Position numbers and translations under genes: made by a program. 64,000 bases of DNA from Cyprinodon diabolis (taxonomy: Eukaryota; Chordata; Actinopteri; Cyprinodontiformes; Cyprinodontidae): positions 9,580,217 to 9,644,216 of the forward strand of contig CM060080.1 in the NCBI GenBank assembly GCA_030533445.1. The letters are read 5' to 3'. Each line of letters begins with the position of its first letter. Position 1 is the first letter of the stretch. Of this stretch, positions 12,582-22,649 are shown piece by piece. Under the pieces are notes generated by a model. The model saw only the letters and a list, made by a program, of their open reading frames with translations, was not told the DNA's origin and made no database searches.

Positions 12582-12646
12582 GGTCTTCACCAGTGTTTCC
12601 CAACCCTGCTCCTCAGGAACAGGATTGGGAAACACTGGTGAAGACC
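12582..12646. repeat. 27-bp near-perfect hairpin
   Basis: The left arm, 12582-12608, contains CACCAGTGTTTCCCAACCCTG. The right arm, 12620-12646, is its complement with a single mismatch that can form a G-T pair. The loop is 11 nt. The arm word AGTGTTTCCCAACCCTG occurs widely at ends of vertebrate DNA transposons (recalled), so this may be two abutting ends or a folded remnant. Confidence 0.85.
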
Positions 12647-12939
12647 TCAGGAACCCATTTTCTGTCTTCTGTTTCACCTTATACACATGACCAAAAATAA
12701 TGTGTGTTTAACAGACATCTGCAGCACTTGATTACTGCTGAGGATGAACAACATTTTGATTCATACTCAGCAGTGATGAGATGAAAAAAAGACATGAAAT
12801 TTTACATGGAGTGGTTGGACAACGCCAGTCTACAGAGCATAGGTCCATCTCCATTTTGGGTTGGTGTATAAAATGTATGGACCAGTGAATGTAGAAAACA
12901 ATTCAATTAAAAGTCAGATCTAAGAATCGATCACAAATT

Positions 12940-13980
12940 TTTCAATTCAATTTGGTTTATTTATATAGCAGCAATTCACAACACATGTCATCTAATTGCA
13001 CTTTAGAGAGACAATTCAAACAGATCATGCAGGCAAATTGAGTCAAAGTTTTCAATCTATGGAAAACCAGTTGATTGCATCGACTCATTGACTCGACAGC
13101 AATCCCTCACCAAGTATGCTTGTAGCGACAGTGGAGAGGAAAAACTCTCTTTTAACAGGAAGAAACTTCCAGCAGAACCAGGCTCAGGGTGAGCGGCCAT
13201 CTGCCGAGGCCGACTGGGGTTCACAATTCATAAACATCTACGTAATCAAAACAAACCAGAGAAAAGGCCTGTCTGATGTGCTGAGGCAGGTCATTCCTGA
13301 GCATTTGAGGCTGCAACGGTGGAAGCTCGGTCCCCTCTGAGCTTCCGCATAGTTTTAAGGCTGATTTATACTTCGAAACTAGGTCGTCTGCGTAGGTGTC
13401 GCAGTAAATAAAAAGACATCCCCGCCCCCTCCGTAGACACTCTGCTGCACCTCTCCCAAATTGTAGGTGAGCGCAGACAGTGCCGCAGACAAGAGGCCGG
13501 CTTGTTTTGTTTTTATGACGGAAATTGCGGAAAAAAACTCGTGAAGTTGGACCAGCTAGAAGAGCGAGGTGTGCGGGAATGCTGGGACCCTTTTCCACCT
13601 GGATCCCCGCCCTGTTTCGTCATCATTTCCATGCTTTGCTGGACAAACTCGCCCCCACTTCCTCATCGCCTCGGCTGCATCTAGACCCACAGCGTATGTG
13701 AAGACCAAGCTTCAATATTGAGCATAAATCAAACATGTCTGTGTCAAGCTCACTGCGACACACTGCTGCAGGAGTAGAACTAGCCCTTAAGGCTCTTAGG
13801 AGCAGGTGACTGAGTAGGTGAAGGAGGATGTAGAAGCTCAGAGAGGTACGGTGGGGAAAGATCAGGGATTTAAAAGCAAATAAAATGGATTCTAAAATAC
13901 ACAGGAAGCCAGTGGAGTGAGGCTTAAATGGGGGAGATGTGCTCATACATGCGTGTGCCAGTTAGAATTGCAAAACTGGC
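12940..13980. repeat. LINE-like fish repeat interrupted by a transposon
   Basis: The left part (12940-13354) contains TTTATTTATATAGCAGCAAT, ACAACACATGTCATCT, GCGACAGTGGAGAGGAAAAA and AACAGGAAGAAACTTCCAGC. These are hallmarks of a very common teleost interspersed repeat, probably the 3' part of a non-LTR retrotransposon. The right part (13791-13970) continues it with GGAGCAGGTGACTGAGTAGG, GATTTAAAAGCAAATAAAA and CAGGAAGCCAGTGGAGTG. The 436 bp between are a separate TTAA-flanked insertion. Class assignment is uncertain. Two small ORFs across it are not host genes. Confidence 0.75.
13355..13790. mobile_element. TTAA-flanked non-autonomous transposon, family T copy 1
   Basis: TTAA at 13355-13358 and again at 13787-13790 flank inverted ends. 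The left end is GGCTGATTTATAC and the reversed right end is GGGCTAGTTCTAC. It sits inside the LINE-like repeat, whose two halves resume on either side. The interior shares GGAATGCTGGGACCC-type sequence and the subterminal CTGCAGCAGTGTGTCGCAGT (reversed) with the copy at 36773-37311, which is in opposite orientation. TTAA targets fit piggyBac or Kolobok relatives; the superfamily is unproven. Confidence 0.75.
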
Positions 13981-16416
13981 AAAAACTTGAATTGACCCAG
14001 AACAATCAGGTTTAACACAGACGGCTTTGATAGTCTAGCTGAGAACTGTCTTTACTCACTAGAGAGGAGCATTTTAAAATTCCCCCTACCGCCTGGCTTA
14101 ATTCTTCATGTTAGCACAAGGAGCCCCCTCCACCCTTTGAAATGCAAATGAGCCCTAGAAATGAGTCTCTGCAGGCCAAAGAGGAAAAGCAAAGTTTGGA
14201 AAACAAAGATGCATAAATCAGACACAAGGAGAGTCAAATAACAGATGAACAGGCACAGAAAGGATCAATGAAAAATCATTACAGTGAGGATGTTGAAACC
14301 AATGGAACAACGGGCAAAATAAGAGTCCTGAGGATTTGTGCTCAACTCCAACTAATCTCCTCATAATAGTTTTGCTACCATGACGTCAGCCACAAGCAGC
14401 AGGCCTCAAAGGATGTCTAGAATGAAGATGGCCACTGGTGACAGAGGTGGGGCCCCCTTTTACTCCACTCCACTAAGTTTTTTTTTTCAACAACTCTGCT
14501 GGACAGCGAAAACAGAGGCTTCCCAAATTCAAATTGACACTATGAAGAATGACATCATCCCTGGCTCATTCCTTTCAGTGGGATATCCAGCAGAAGCATT
14601 GCTGTGGCTTTGGTGGAGAGGAAAAATATCTGAGGGTGTGAATTTAAATAGGGTATAACACAGACACAGAACTTTTTTACTGTAAAGAACAGGATTTCAG
14701 CGACTAACATCAGCATTAAAAGGAAAAAAATATCTAAGATCATAAGAAAATCTTGCCATTACGTGGTAGCTGAATATGTAATCTCTGTCACAATGTCCTT
14801 TGGTATCTACAGATTTTGCTCTTTAGCGCAATCCTCTCTCTCTCTCCATGCTCAGCTCATCTCTGGCCCGTTGCCTGGTTGCAGGTTCAAAGCCCGCTGT
14901 CAGATCTGAGGCTCTTTGGAAGAGCTAAATTCTGTGAGCCTGTGAGAATCTGTGAGAATGAGACCTCTGGACGATGACCAGATGGGAGTTGAGCCGAGCA
15001 TCTTATCCTTATGCAGCTTGTGCTCTCACTCTTGCTAATACTGAGGCCTCTCTATTCGTAGGCTTTATATGGTGAGAAGCAAGGATGTTAGAACTTCTAT
15101 AGAAAACCAAATCCCAAGGTGAGAAATGTACAGGATATTTCATTCTAAGTATGGAATCATCTGCATATGGAGTAATATACTAAAAAAGTCAATGTATGAA
15201 AGATGGTAATCATTTGATTTAATGATGGTTGATAACAAAATGAGGGCAAGTAAGATTTTTCTCAAAATTCTGCAAATGTCAGTATTATAATAATACTAAT
15301 ATTAGCGGCTAATACTTTTAATGTTAATTAACCAGCTTGTGTTTGTAACTTCCTCAAATACTTCTAGCATTAAAGGTTTCCTCTTTTTTCTAACACATGT
15401 CTATTAAAAATAAGCTCATATAAAAGAAAAATAAGCACTATACCATAAGTAGCTTCTAAGGTTTGGTTTTAAAAAGCATTGCATTTCATTAAATATTTTT
15501 TCAATGTTTTATTGTACGTATGTTTGCCTTCTTGACAAATAAATAACCCTTATCAGCTCAATTGCACTGGGGTTCTCTATATTTTTTGCACACATCTACT
15601 ACAGACCATAAAGTACCCAACAATGCATTTTCCTTGAAAATAAAACCTGTATCTTTAAATGAAGTGTAATATTGAATAATTGGAAACATTTTCAGCCATT
15701 AATGTGATCGTTCTGACTATTACAACTTCAAAAGTGCCCTTGGTCAGATAAATGTAAAAAATGAACGGGCAGCTAAAAAAATTTGTAACATAAATCCATC
15801 ACCTATTGTTTGTTTAAGCACCTTTCAATATTTTTTTAAAATAATTTTGGCTTTTTTGACCTAAATGAGTCAGAATGCCACAGCTTGACTCGACTTGGGC
15901 TGCTAAAGGTTCTTTTAAATCAGATTGTAAAGATATCTATTCTCTATAATTTTGCCAGGAAAACGATTAGTTCGAAAACCCCGGCTAGACCCATGGTTCG
16001 CAATATTACTCTGGTGATACCTTACATTGTTCCTGTCAAAAAAGAAAAAGAAGCTGCAAGGAAACTCAAAGTAGGACGGCTTATAAATGAGGGAAGGGCT
16101 GAATGGCGAAACTGCAGCAAGAACTGCTACAAAAGTAATACATTGTAATTGCACACATGTGTCCATCCTGATATTTAAGTCCCTTATTTTATTTTATTTT
16201 TTTTTTCAGTTAAAAATAGGCAGGATAAATGCTACAGTAAAGGTGGAGGATGTTTTAAAATTGATCACCAATTACATCATTTTAAAGAGGAAAATACACT
16301 TTTCAGATGCACTGTATTACATATAAACAAACTAATCTGGATGATGTCTTACTTCAGTCTTAATTACTCTTAAAACACACAAACAAGCAAAACTCAACTT
16401 AGACTGTTGACAGGAT
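13981..16416. other. Intronic stretch, no gene recognised
   Basis: AT-rich. A short CT run lies at about 14833-14848 and a B-box-like GGTTCAAAGCC at about 14884 without other SINE features. No coding signal. Confidence 0.5.
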
Positions 16417-17043
16417 CAGAGATGGCAAAAGTACTCAGTTTCCGTACTTGAGTAAAAGTACAGATACTTGTGTTAAAAAATACTCTGGTAAAAGTGGAAG
16501 TACTGATTAAACTTCTTTACTCAAGTAAAAGTAACAAAGTACAAGCTTGTAAATTTACTTAAAGTATAAAAGTAAAAGTAGAAACCACTTTTTTCATGCC
16601 GTTGCCTACATTTTAAATGGATGTCTGCCAATAGGACTAGATCTCTGTTGTGTTCCTGTTCAATCATCTCGTCGTCCATACTACTATGCTAACGCCACCG
16701 CCACCAAGCTGCAATGATTTGCCGCGAATGAATACCGCCGAATCTGTCGATTCATCTCGAGTGGTGCGTCAAATGCAACGTAGATTCCCATCCAATTAGA
16801 TTGAATTTGGTATTGATGACGTGAAAAATAATAACGGTAACTCCATTGAAATGATTCCAAACTAAAGTAACGAGCCAATTTTTTAAATGTAAGGAGTAGA
16901 AAGTACAGATATTTGTGTAAAAATGTAAGGAGTAGAAGTAAAAAGTCGCCATAAAAACAAGTAGTAAAGTAAAGTAAGAATATCAGAAAAATCTACTTGA
17001 GTACAGTAACGAAGTATTTGTACTTCGTTACTTCCCATCTCTG
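16417..17043. mobile_element. Non-autonomous hAT element (627 bp)
   Basis: The left terminus is CAGAGATGGCAAAAGTACTC and the reversed right terminus is CAGAGATGGGAAGTAACG, as in a known fish hAT group. The flanks GACAGGAT (16409-16416) and GAGAGGAT (17044-17051) form an 8-bp target duplication with one change. Subterminal regions are packed with AAGTAAAAGTAC-type words. No transposase is present. Confidence 0.9.
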
Positions 17044-17051
17044 GAGAGGAT

Positions 17052-17990
17052 GAATGTTTTAGATGAATTGCAAAAGGTAAGTATAGCCATGTAGGACTAT
17101 ATAAGATTTTAGGGGATAAATAGAATAAAAGCAAAGTAGTGAAAATGAGACCAGGGCAGCAAAATGACTTAAGAAACTCAAAATGTGGCATTTGTAATTC
17201 CATTAAGGTCAGTTTCCCAAAAGCAAAATTTTCCTCATTGGAATTTAAAAATGAGAAAAGGGAAAATATGAAGTTTTGGATGAGGGCATGATGGGATGTT
17301 CTTGTCATAGCTGTTGAAAGATCTTTTCATTTTCCAGTTATGTAACATTCCTCAGTTTTCCTCCATCTAGCCCCATAGCTTTCAAACAAGCTCCAATATC
17401 ACATCCACAACACATTAATCGCCTCATGACCCCAGCAACACTCCAGAAAACAGATGATTTCTTTACTCTTCCAAAACAAAACCCAAGACTTTCCCCTTTG
17501 TAGTAGTAACCCTCCCTATCAATATGGCCCCTTTGTCCTACACAAGCACGTTTCACTCGGGAAATCACTTAAACCAAAGCTAATATTGTTTCACCTGCTG
17601 CTTGAGAAGGGGAAAAGTACATACCTCCAAATCCTTTCATATTTCACGCAGAGCTGCCAGCTGCATAATGTTACCCAATTCTTAAAGGTTGTAGAGGTGA
17701 GATCTGATCGCCATGTTTGCTGCAGATTAATCTCTTCTGTCACTTAATTTCCTGCTTCCAAATGCTTGTGGGCTTCTCAGATTAGCCGATATGATCCAAA
17801 AGATAATGCAATGTTACAACACAGCAACTTTTAAAACCGAAACAGATTTAGAAGGATTTAAATCTTTGGTACACTTGCAAAGCTGTAGCATTTCCTCAAA
17901 ATAGGTCAAAAAGCAGGTTAGTAATGTCACACTTGCCTTTAACAATAATTGTAGGGATTTAGAAAGAAGAGTTGTATTTGCGTTCATCAG
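17052..17990. other. Intronic stretch, no gene recognised
   Basis: Minus-strand ORF at 17308-16883 and others here have no recognisable domain. Nothing else assigned. Confidence 0.5.
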
Positions 17991-18043
17991 CATTTTGGTT
18001 GACTGCTGGTGCCGCTGACTGGACCAGACCTCAGCAGAGGACC

Positions 18044-18245
18044 ATGAGTCGCCCGTCCTCAGCCGGAGGAGGGCCGGTAAGGCAGGCAGTGGGAAGCACT
18101 GGGCCGCCGGTGTCCAGGCTACTGTCACCGGATCGGGTTCGCTCCATCCCCCGCTGGCTCCCTGCCCCCGTCCGCCGGGGTTCCCAGATCAGCTCCGGAG
18201 CTGATGGCTCGGTATGAGTGCCCGGTGTGTTTCGACTACGTGCTG
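18044..18245 (+). pseudogene. siah2-like first-exon fragment, frameshifted
   Basis: SIAH proteins are RING-type E3 ubiquitin ligases. An ATG at 18044 begins MSRPSSAG, the start of vertebrate SIAH2. About 55 codons later, in another frame, the sequence 18198-18245 reads ELMARYECPVCFDYVL, matching the first part of the SIAH RING domain (ELTSLFECPVCFDYVL), including its first Cys pair. The region between is GC- and CpG-rich, as in SIAH2 first exons, but the frame is broken. The match stops at VL, where a different repeat begins, so the rest of the RING, zinc fingers and substrate-binding domain are missing. It is a truncated retrocopy or captured exon, on the strand opposite to daam2. Confidence 0.72.
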
Positions 18246-18352
18246 CACTGTAGTCGACCAAAATCCCGGACGATTTAAAAGTTCCACCTAAACATTACTT
18301 TTAGGTATGAAAAGTAGGACATGTCATGGAAAAAAAGGACCTCTGGTCACCC
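18246..18352. repeat. Transposon-end-like repeat abutting the siah fragment
   Basis: Read on the minus strand it begins TAGGGTGACCAGAGGTCC and contains GGACATGT-like words. This resembles the end of a widespread vertebrate repeat. The other side, GTAGTCGACC, begins exactly where SIAH similarity ends. Confidence 0.45.
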
Positions 18353-18354
18353 TA

Positions 18355-18840
18355 CCCCCCAACCACTAGGCCACCCAAAGTAGGCATTAGCGTGAAGGGT
18401 CTTGCCTAAGGACTAGTGCTGCACCGATACCGATACCAGTATCGGCCAGGGCCCCGATCCAGCACTAAAATTGTGAAATCTGTATTGGCGAATACCTACA
18501 AATAGGGCACCAATACCATTTTGAGAGCCAAAAGTTTATTCAACTATTGTCACCCATTGCAGGTAGGCAATACAAAGTTCTACTGCAAAAAGGTAGGCAG
18601 CAGCTTGACAAAGCCATGATGACAATTATTTTACATCCTAGTATTATGCAGTTCTTCATGTATACCTACAAACATCAATTTCAAACAGATGGTATCGGTA
18701 TGGTATCGGCCGACACTGCAAAGCCAGATATCGGGGCCAAAAAAGGGCATCGGTGCAACACCACTAAGGACCAATACTGGCAACTCATTCCAGCTGGGAT
18801 ACAAACCAAGGCTTCCTATTTGGACGGGGGACTTAACACT
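18355..18840 (-). repeat. Degraded tRNA-type SINE split by a hAT element
   Basis: On the minus strand the B-box-like GGTTTGTATCCC (18807-18796) is followed, across the hAT insertion, by TCCTTAGGCAAGACCCTTCA and GCCTACTTTGGGTGGCC. That body is the typical fish SINE wording around TCCTTGGGCAAGA. The A box is not clear. Confidence 0.5.
18414..18763. mobile_element. Non-autonomous hAT element (350 bp), perfect 8-bp duplication
   Basis: Termini TAGTGCTGCACCGAT and, reversed, TGGTGTTGCACCGAT are imperfect inverted repeats. CTAAGGAC flanks both sides exactly (18406-18413 and 18764-18771). The interior has palindromic ATCGG/CCGAT words near both ends and no coding capacity. It is inserted in a SINE-like repeat. 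Confidence 0.93.
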
Positions 18841-20898
18841 TGAGCTAGCTAAAGTGCTAAAGTCACCTGCATCTCCAAACCTCTCAAAATGTCTCAAACT
18901 ATACCAAATTGTGCTTATTGCTTTTACACAACAATTTGACACATAAAATGACACTGAAGCATTTTGATAACCTTAAATAAATTTTGGAGCAGACATTTTT
19001 CCATTTTTCTAACATTTCGATTTGGTAAATTTGCAATTATCCAGTTTCTGCTCCGCCTTTGCTCTCTTACCACAAACAGTTTATTTAAATTAACCTTCCT
19101 CACCATTATTTGAAAGCTAATTTCCTTTGGAGCCAAAAATGTCTTGTGGACTTAACCAATGGCAGTGGGACTTTATGAGGCATAATATGACGGGACTCTA
19201 AGTATTGGACTCACAGATAGGGGACACTACACTGCTTTGTAGGCTGGAAAGTGATGAAAACAAACATACCCATCCGAAGGCCAATGCGTCAGAAAGTAAA
19301 TCTTATTGGCAGGAGGATAAACATTAGCTCTAATGGCAAAAAACTGACTTTATGTGGGGATCTTCATATCATGCAATGTTTTTATTACAATTATGTTGGA
19401 TTACTTTCAATCTGTGGACCCTTACGGGACAAAAGAATACAAATAGTTAAAGATTGGACTTAATATATGGCCTCAGGATCACTTCAAAGGTAGGAAGTCG
19501 AAGCATTACTTTAAAAATTATGATTGATCTTGTGATATATCTTTATTAATTGCGCTTTTGTGTCCATAAAATTAACTTGGTGATTGAATTATGGAGAATC
19601 TAAACTTTTTAACAATGTATAACATGTCTATATTGGTAAAAGTTTAACTATTGTTATTTTCATGCATACTGTTGTGTTTAATAGAAATACATACAAAGGT
19701 TTTCTGGCAACCTGGTGGATTTTAAGAACTTGAATACATTTTAAACTCATGCATAGAAATGCCATCTCTGTACATTGATTTTGGCTTCTTATACGGCACA
19801 TCCTCACAATGTCTTACACACGTGTTTATAAAGTAAAAGGATTTATGTAATACACACAAATAATCTACTGACAAAAATATCTAATCATGTATTTATTTAG
19901 GATAAGGAGAGTATGTTGTTATTCGAGCTTACGCATCTGAAGTATATCTGAAGTAAATAGCACATTGGCACTTTTTATTTTTTAGAAAGTGTAACCCTTT
20001 TAGCTTTTCATACCTGTTGCAGTTTCAATAGTTCAAACGTATACGCTGCTTGTGATGCACATGTTGAGATCTGGGTTCAGAATGTTATGGGCAAAACCTT
20101 TTTGTAGGTAAAACAGAACTAAAGGTAGATTTTACCCGGGGCTGGAGGAATACTTCTTATGTGATTAGGCTTTTTATATGCTAAAGTATTGAAGAAGTTG
20201 CCTGACCTACAGCTGTGGGAAGTTTTAGGTTGAATATGTTCCAATGTCTTGCAGTAGAGCAGAGCATTTAGTAGGATACTGGTTGAGTTAGTAGCCAAAA
20301 CCTTTTAAAGGGGATAGTAAAGTGTAATGGGTTCCTCCTCGTTACTGAAAGGGCAACTGTGGAGGGAAACAATTTATGCTTCGTGTGTTTGTAGAGAATA
20401 AATGAAGTCCAGAGACACTGTTCAAAGGCAGTCTGATGAGTCATAAACCCTCTTGGATGTTTTAGTCAGTAGCTGCCTCCAGCCGACAGCACTCGTCTAA
20501 ACAAGCTTTGGCTACGTTCATGATAAGGCTGACTCAGGATAGTGAGCACTGGCTTTACAACAGTTAAGGAAGGCAGCGTTAATACGAAATTGCAGTTGCA
20601 AGAGAAGCAAGGGAGGGAAACGGAAAAAGAAAAATGGGTGCATCCCAGGGCGTGCACAGGGAAGGAAACTAACTCCTATTGCCCAGTGGGAGGGGAAGAT
20701 TTCCTTTCTCTGCTGTTATGCAACAGATTTGATTTGTGTCCGAATAGAAAGTCACACTGCATGGAACACTGGGGATAGATTTATGCTTGAAAATGTTTCA
20801 AACATTTTCCTGGCATTTCAGATCAGAAATGTTCATTCTACCATCACTGCCCTGAGGAATACATTTTCCATATTTCTTATGAGAAAACACAGAAAGTG
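18841..20898. other. Intronic stretch, no gene recognised
   Basis: No repeats or genes assigned. Confidence 0.5.
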
Positions 20899-21309
20899 TA
20901 TGGAGAGCCATTTCAGCCAAAATTAAATAAATAAATAAATGGGTGAAATAAATAAAAAATGAGTAAAATAAATCAAAAAATGAAGAAAATGAGTGAAATA
21001 AATAAAAAATTTGTTAAATAAATAATTTAGCTTTTTCATTAAACCAATTTTTAATTTATTTATTTTTCATATTATCAATTTCCCAATTTCTCTTTTTCAT
21101 TTATCTATTTGTCATTTATCCCTTTATCCATTTACCCATTTTTCATTCATCTAGTTTTCATTTAACCACTTTTGAATTTCCCTTTTTCATTAAGCCAATT
21201 TTTTTATTTTTTTATTTATTTTTCAGATTATCTATTTCTCAATTTCTGTTTTATCTATTTTTCATTTATCTATTTTTCATTTGTCCATTTTTCATTTATC
21301 CCTTTATTT

Positions 21310-21645
21310 ATTTACCCATTGTTCATTAATCTATTTTTTAATTTAACCATTTTTCAATTTCCTTTTTCCATTAACCCGATTTTCTATTTCCCAGTTTCAA
21401 TCAATTTCTCATATATCCCTTTTTTACTTACCCATTTTCTTTTATCTATTTTTCATTTACCCATTTTTCATTAATCTCTTTATCTATTTACCCATTTTTC
21501 ATTAATCTATCTTTTAATTTAACCACTGTTCAATGTCCTTTTTCCATTAACCCGATTTCCTATTTCCCGGTTTCATTAATCAATTTCTCATATATCCCTT
21601 TTTTATTCACCATTTTTTTTTTAATCTATTTTTTTCATTTACCAT
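21310..21645. repeat. Direct duplication at the inner left arm
   Basis: A block of about 165 bp (CCATTAACCCGATTTTCTAT ... CTCATATATCCCTTTTTTA) at about 21314-21480 is repeated with changes at about 21490-21640. The second copy has no partner in the right arm, so the left arm was extended by tandem duplication after or during formation of the foldback. Confidence 0.7.
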
Positions 21646-21720
21646 TTGTTTGAAAAATGTTTAATTTTCCCATTTTCCAATTTCCCTTATTCATTAAGTA
21701 TTTCCTTATTTTTTAATTTA

Positions 21721-22011
21721 TCACATTCTATTTTCCCCTCTTCGCTTCTGCTTTAATATGATAATGAGGGGCGGTGTCTTAAGGCTACAATGGCAGCCTA
21801 TTGCTTGGTTAGATGCAACTGCAGCCCTCAGTTCCTGTTCAGTAGCAGTCGAAGTTGAAGCTGTTTTTTCAAAAGTAAAAGTTAAACAAAACTCAAAGGA
21901 CCATAAAACACGTCGGATATTAAACTTACAGCGTTCTAGTTCATCTATTCGATCGGCAGCTTCCCTAAGAAGAACCGATACAGAACGTGCTGCACCCTCT
22001 GTGTTCGCCAT
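21721..22011 (-). CDS. Putative two-exon mini-ORF inside the foldback element
   Basis: The function is not recognised. On the minus strand an ATG at 22011 begins MANTEGAARSVSVLLREAAD, continuing RIDELER. After 27 codons plus one base there is a consensus donor GTAAGT at 21929-21924. A CAG acceptor at 21863-21861 follows a T-rich stretch, giving a possible 69-nt intron. Splicing keeps the frame into STSTATEQELRAAVASNQAI. Unspliced, the frame is also open for 96 codons to 21721. The N-terminal part predicts an amphipathic helix; there is no signal peptide or membrane segment. It sits centrally in the only GC-richer, non-repetitive part of the element. It could be the 5' end of the element's own gene or a captured host exon; chance is not excluded. 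Confidence 0.4.
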   Translation of the reverse strand: MANTEGAARSVSVLLREAADRIDELERCKFNIRRVLWSFEFCLTFTFEKTASTSTATEQELRAAVASNQAIGCHCSLKTPPLIIILKQKRRGENRM

Positions 22012-22649
22012 TTCTAGACTGCTTTTCGGAGGGAAAGTCCACAGTATCGGTTCTAAGAGATTAATGAAAGAGATTAATGAAAAATGTGTAAATGAAAAAT
22101 AGATAAAAGAAAATGGGTAAGTAAAAAAAGGGATATATGAGAAATTGATTAATGAAACTGGGAAATAGAAAATCGGGTTAATGGAAAAAGGAAATTGAAA
22201 AATGGTTAAATAAAAAAATAGATTAATGAAAAATGGGTAAATAAATAAAGGGATAAATGAAAAATGGACAAATGAAAAATAGATAAATGAAAAATAGATA
22301 AAACAGAAATTGAGAAATAGATAATCTGAAAAATAAATAAATAAAAAAATTGGCTTAATGAAAAAGGGAAATTGAAAAGTGGTTAAATGAAAATTAGATG
22401 AATGAAAAATGGGTAACTTGATAAAGGGATAAATGACAAATAGATAAATGAAAAAGAGAAATTGGGAAATTGATAATATGAAAAATAAATAAATTAAAAA
22501 TTGGTTTAATGAAAAAGCTAAATTATTTATTTAACAAATTTTTTATTTAGTTCACTCATTTTCTTCATTTTTTGATTTATTTTACTCATTTTTTATTTAT
22601 TTCACCCATTTATTTATTTATTTAATTTTGGCTGAAATGGCTCTCCATA

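Larger units (their letters stand above)
20899..22649. mobile_element. Foldback element with 582-bp inverted arms
   Basis: The outermost bases TATGGAGAGCCATTTCAGCC (20899-20918) recur inverted at 22630-22649. Continuing inward, the two arms (20899-21480 and 22068-22649) are complementary almost base for base, with only scattered mismatches and small indels by eye. AAAGTG lies directly outside both ends (20893-20898 and 22650-22655), a probable 6-bp target duplication. The arms are AT-rich irregular subrepeats built from words such as AATGAAAAATAGATAAATG and AAATGGGTAAATAAA. The centre (21481-22067) holds more subrepeats and then a GC-richer unique segment with a minus-strand mini-ORF. No transposase is recognised; the superfamily is unassigned. 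Confidence 0.9.

Noticed and set aside
13221..13598. 125-codon minus-strand ORF.
   Set aside because: Crosses the boundary between a LINE-like repeat and a TTAA-flanked insertion, so it is a chimera of two repeats.
16883..17308. 141-codon minus-strand ORF.
   Set aside because: Overlaps the hAT right end and AT-rich flank; no domain.
21172..21474. 100-codon Phe/Ile-rich ORF resembling a membrane protein.
   Set aside because: It is the translation of the AT-rich subrepeats in the foldback arm.
20899..22649. Repeated words in the AT-rich arms considered as a CRISPR array or satellite.
   Set aside because: Unit length and spacing are irregular, there are no spacers, and the genome is eukaryotic; the inverted-arm structure explains the pattern better.
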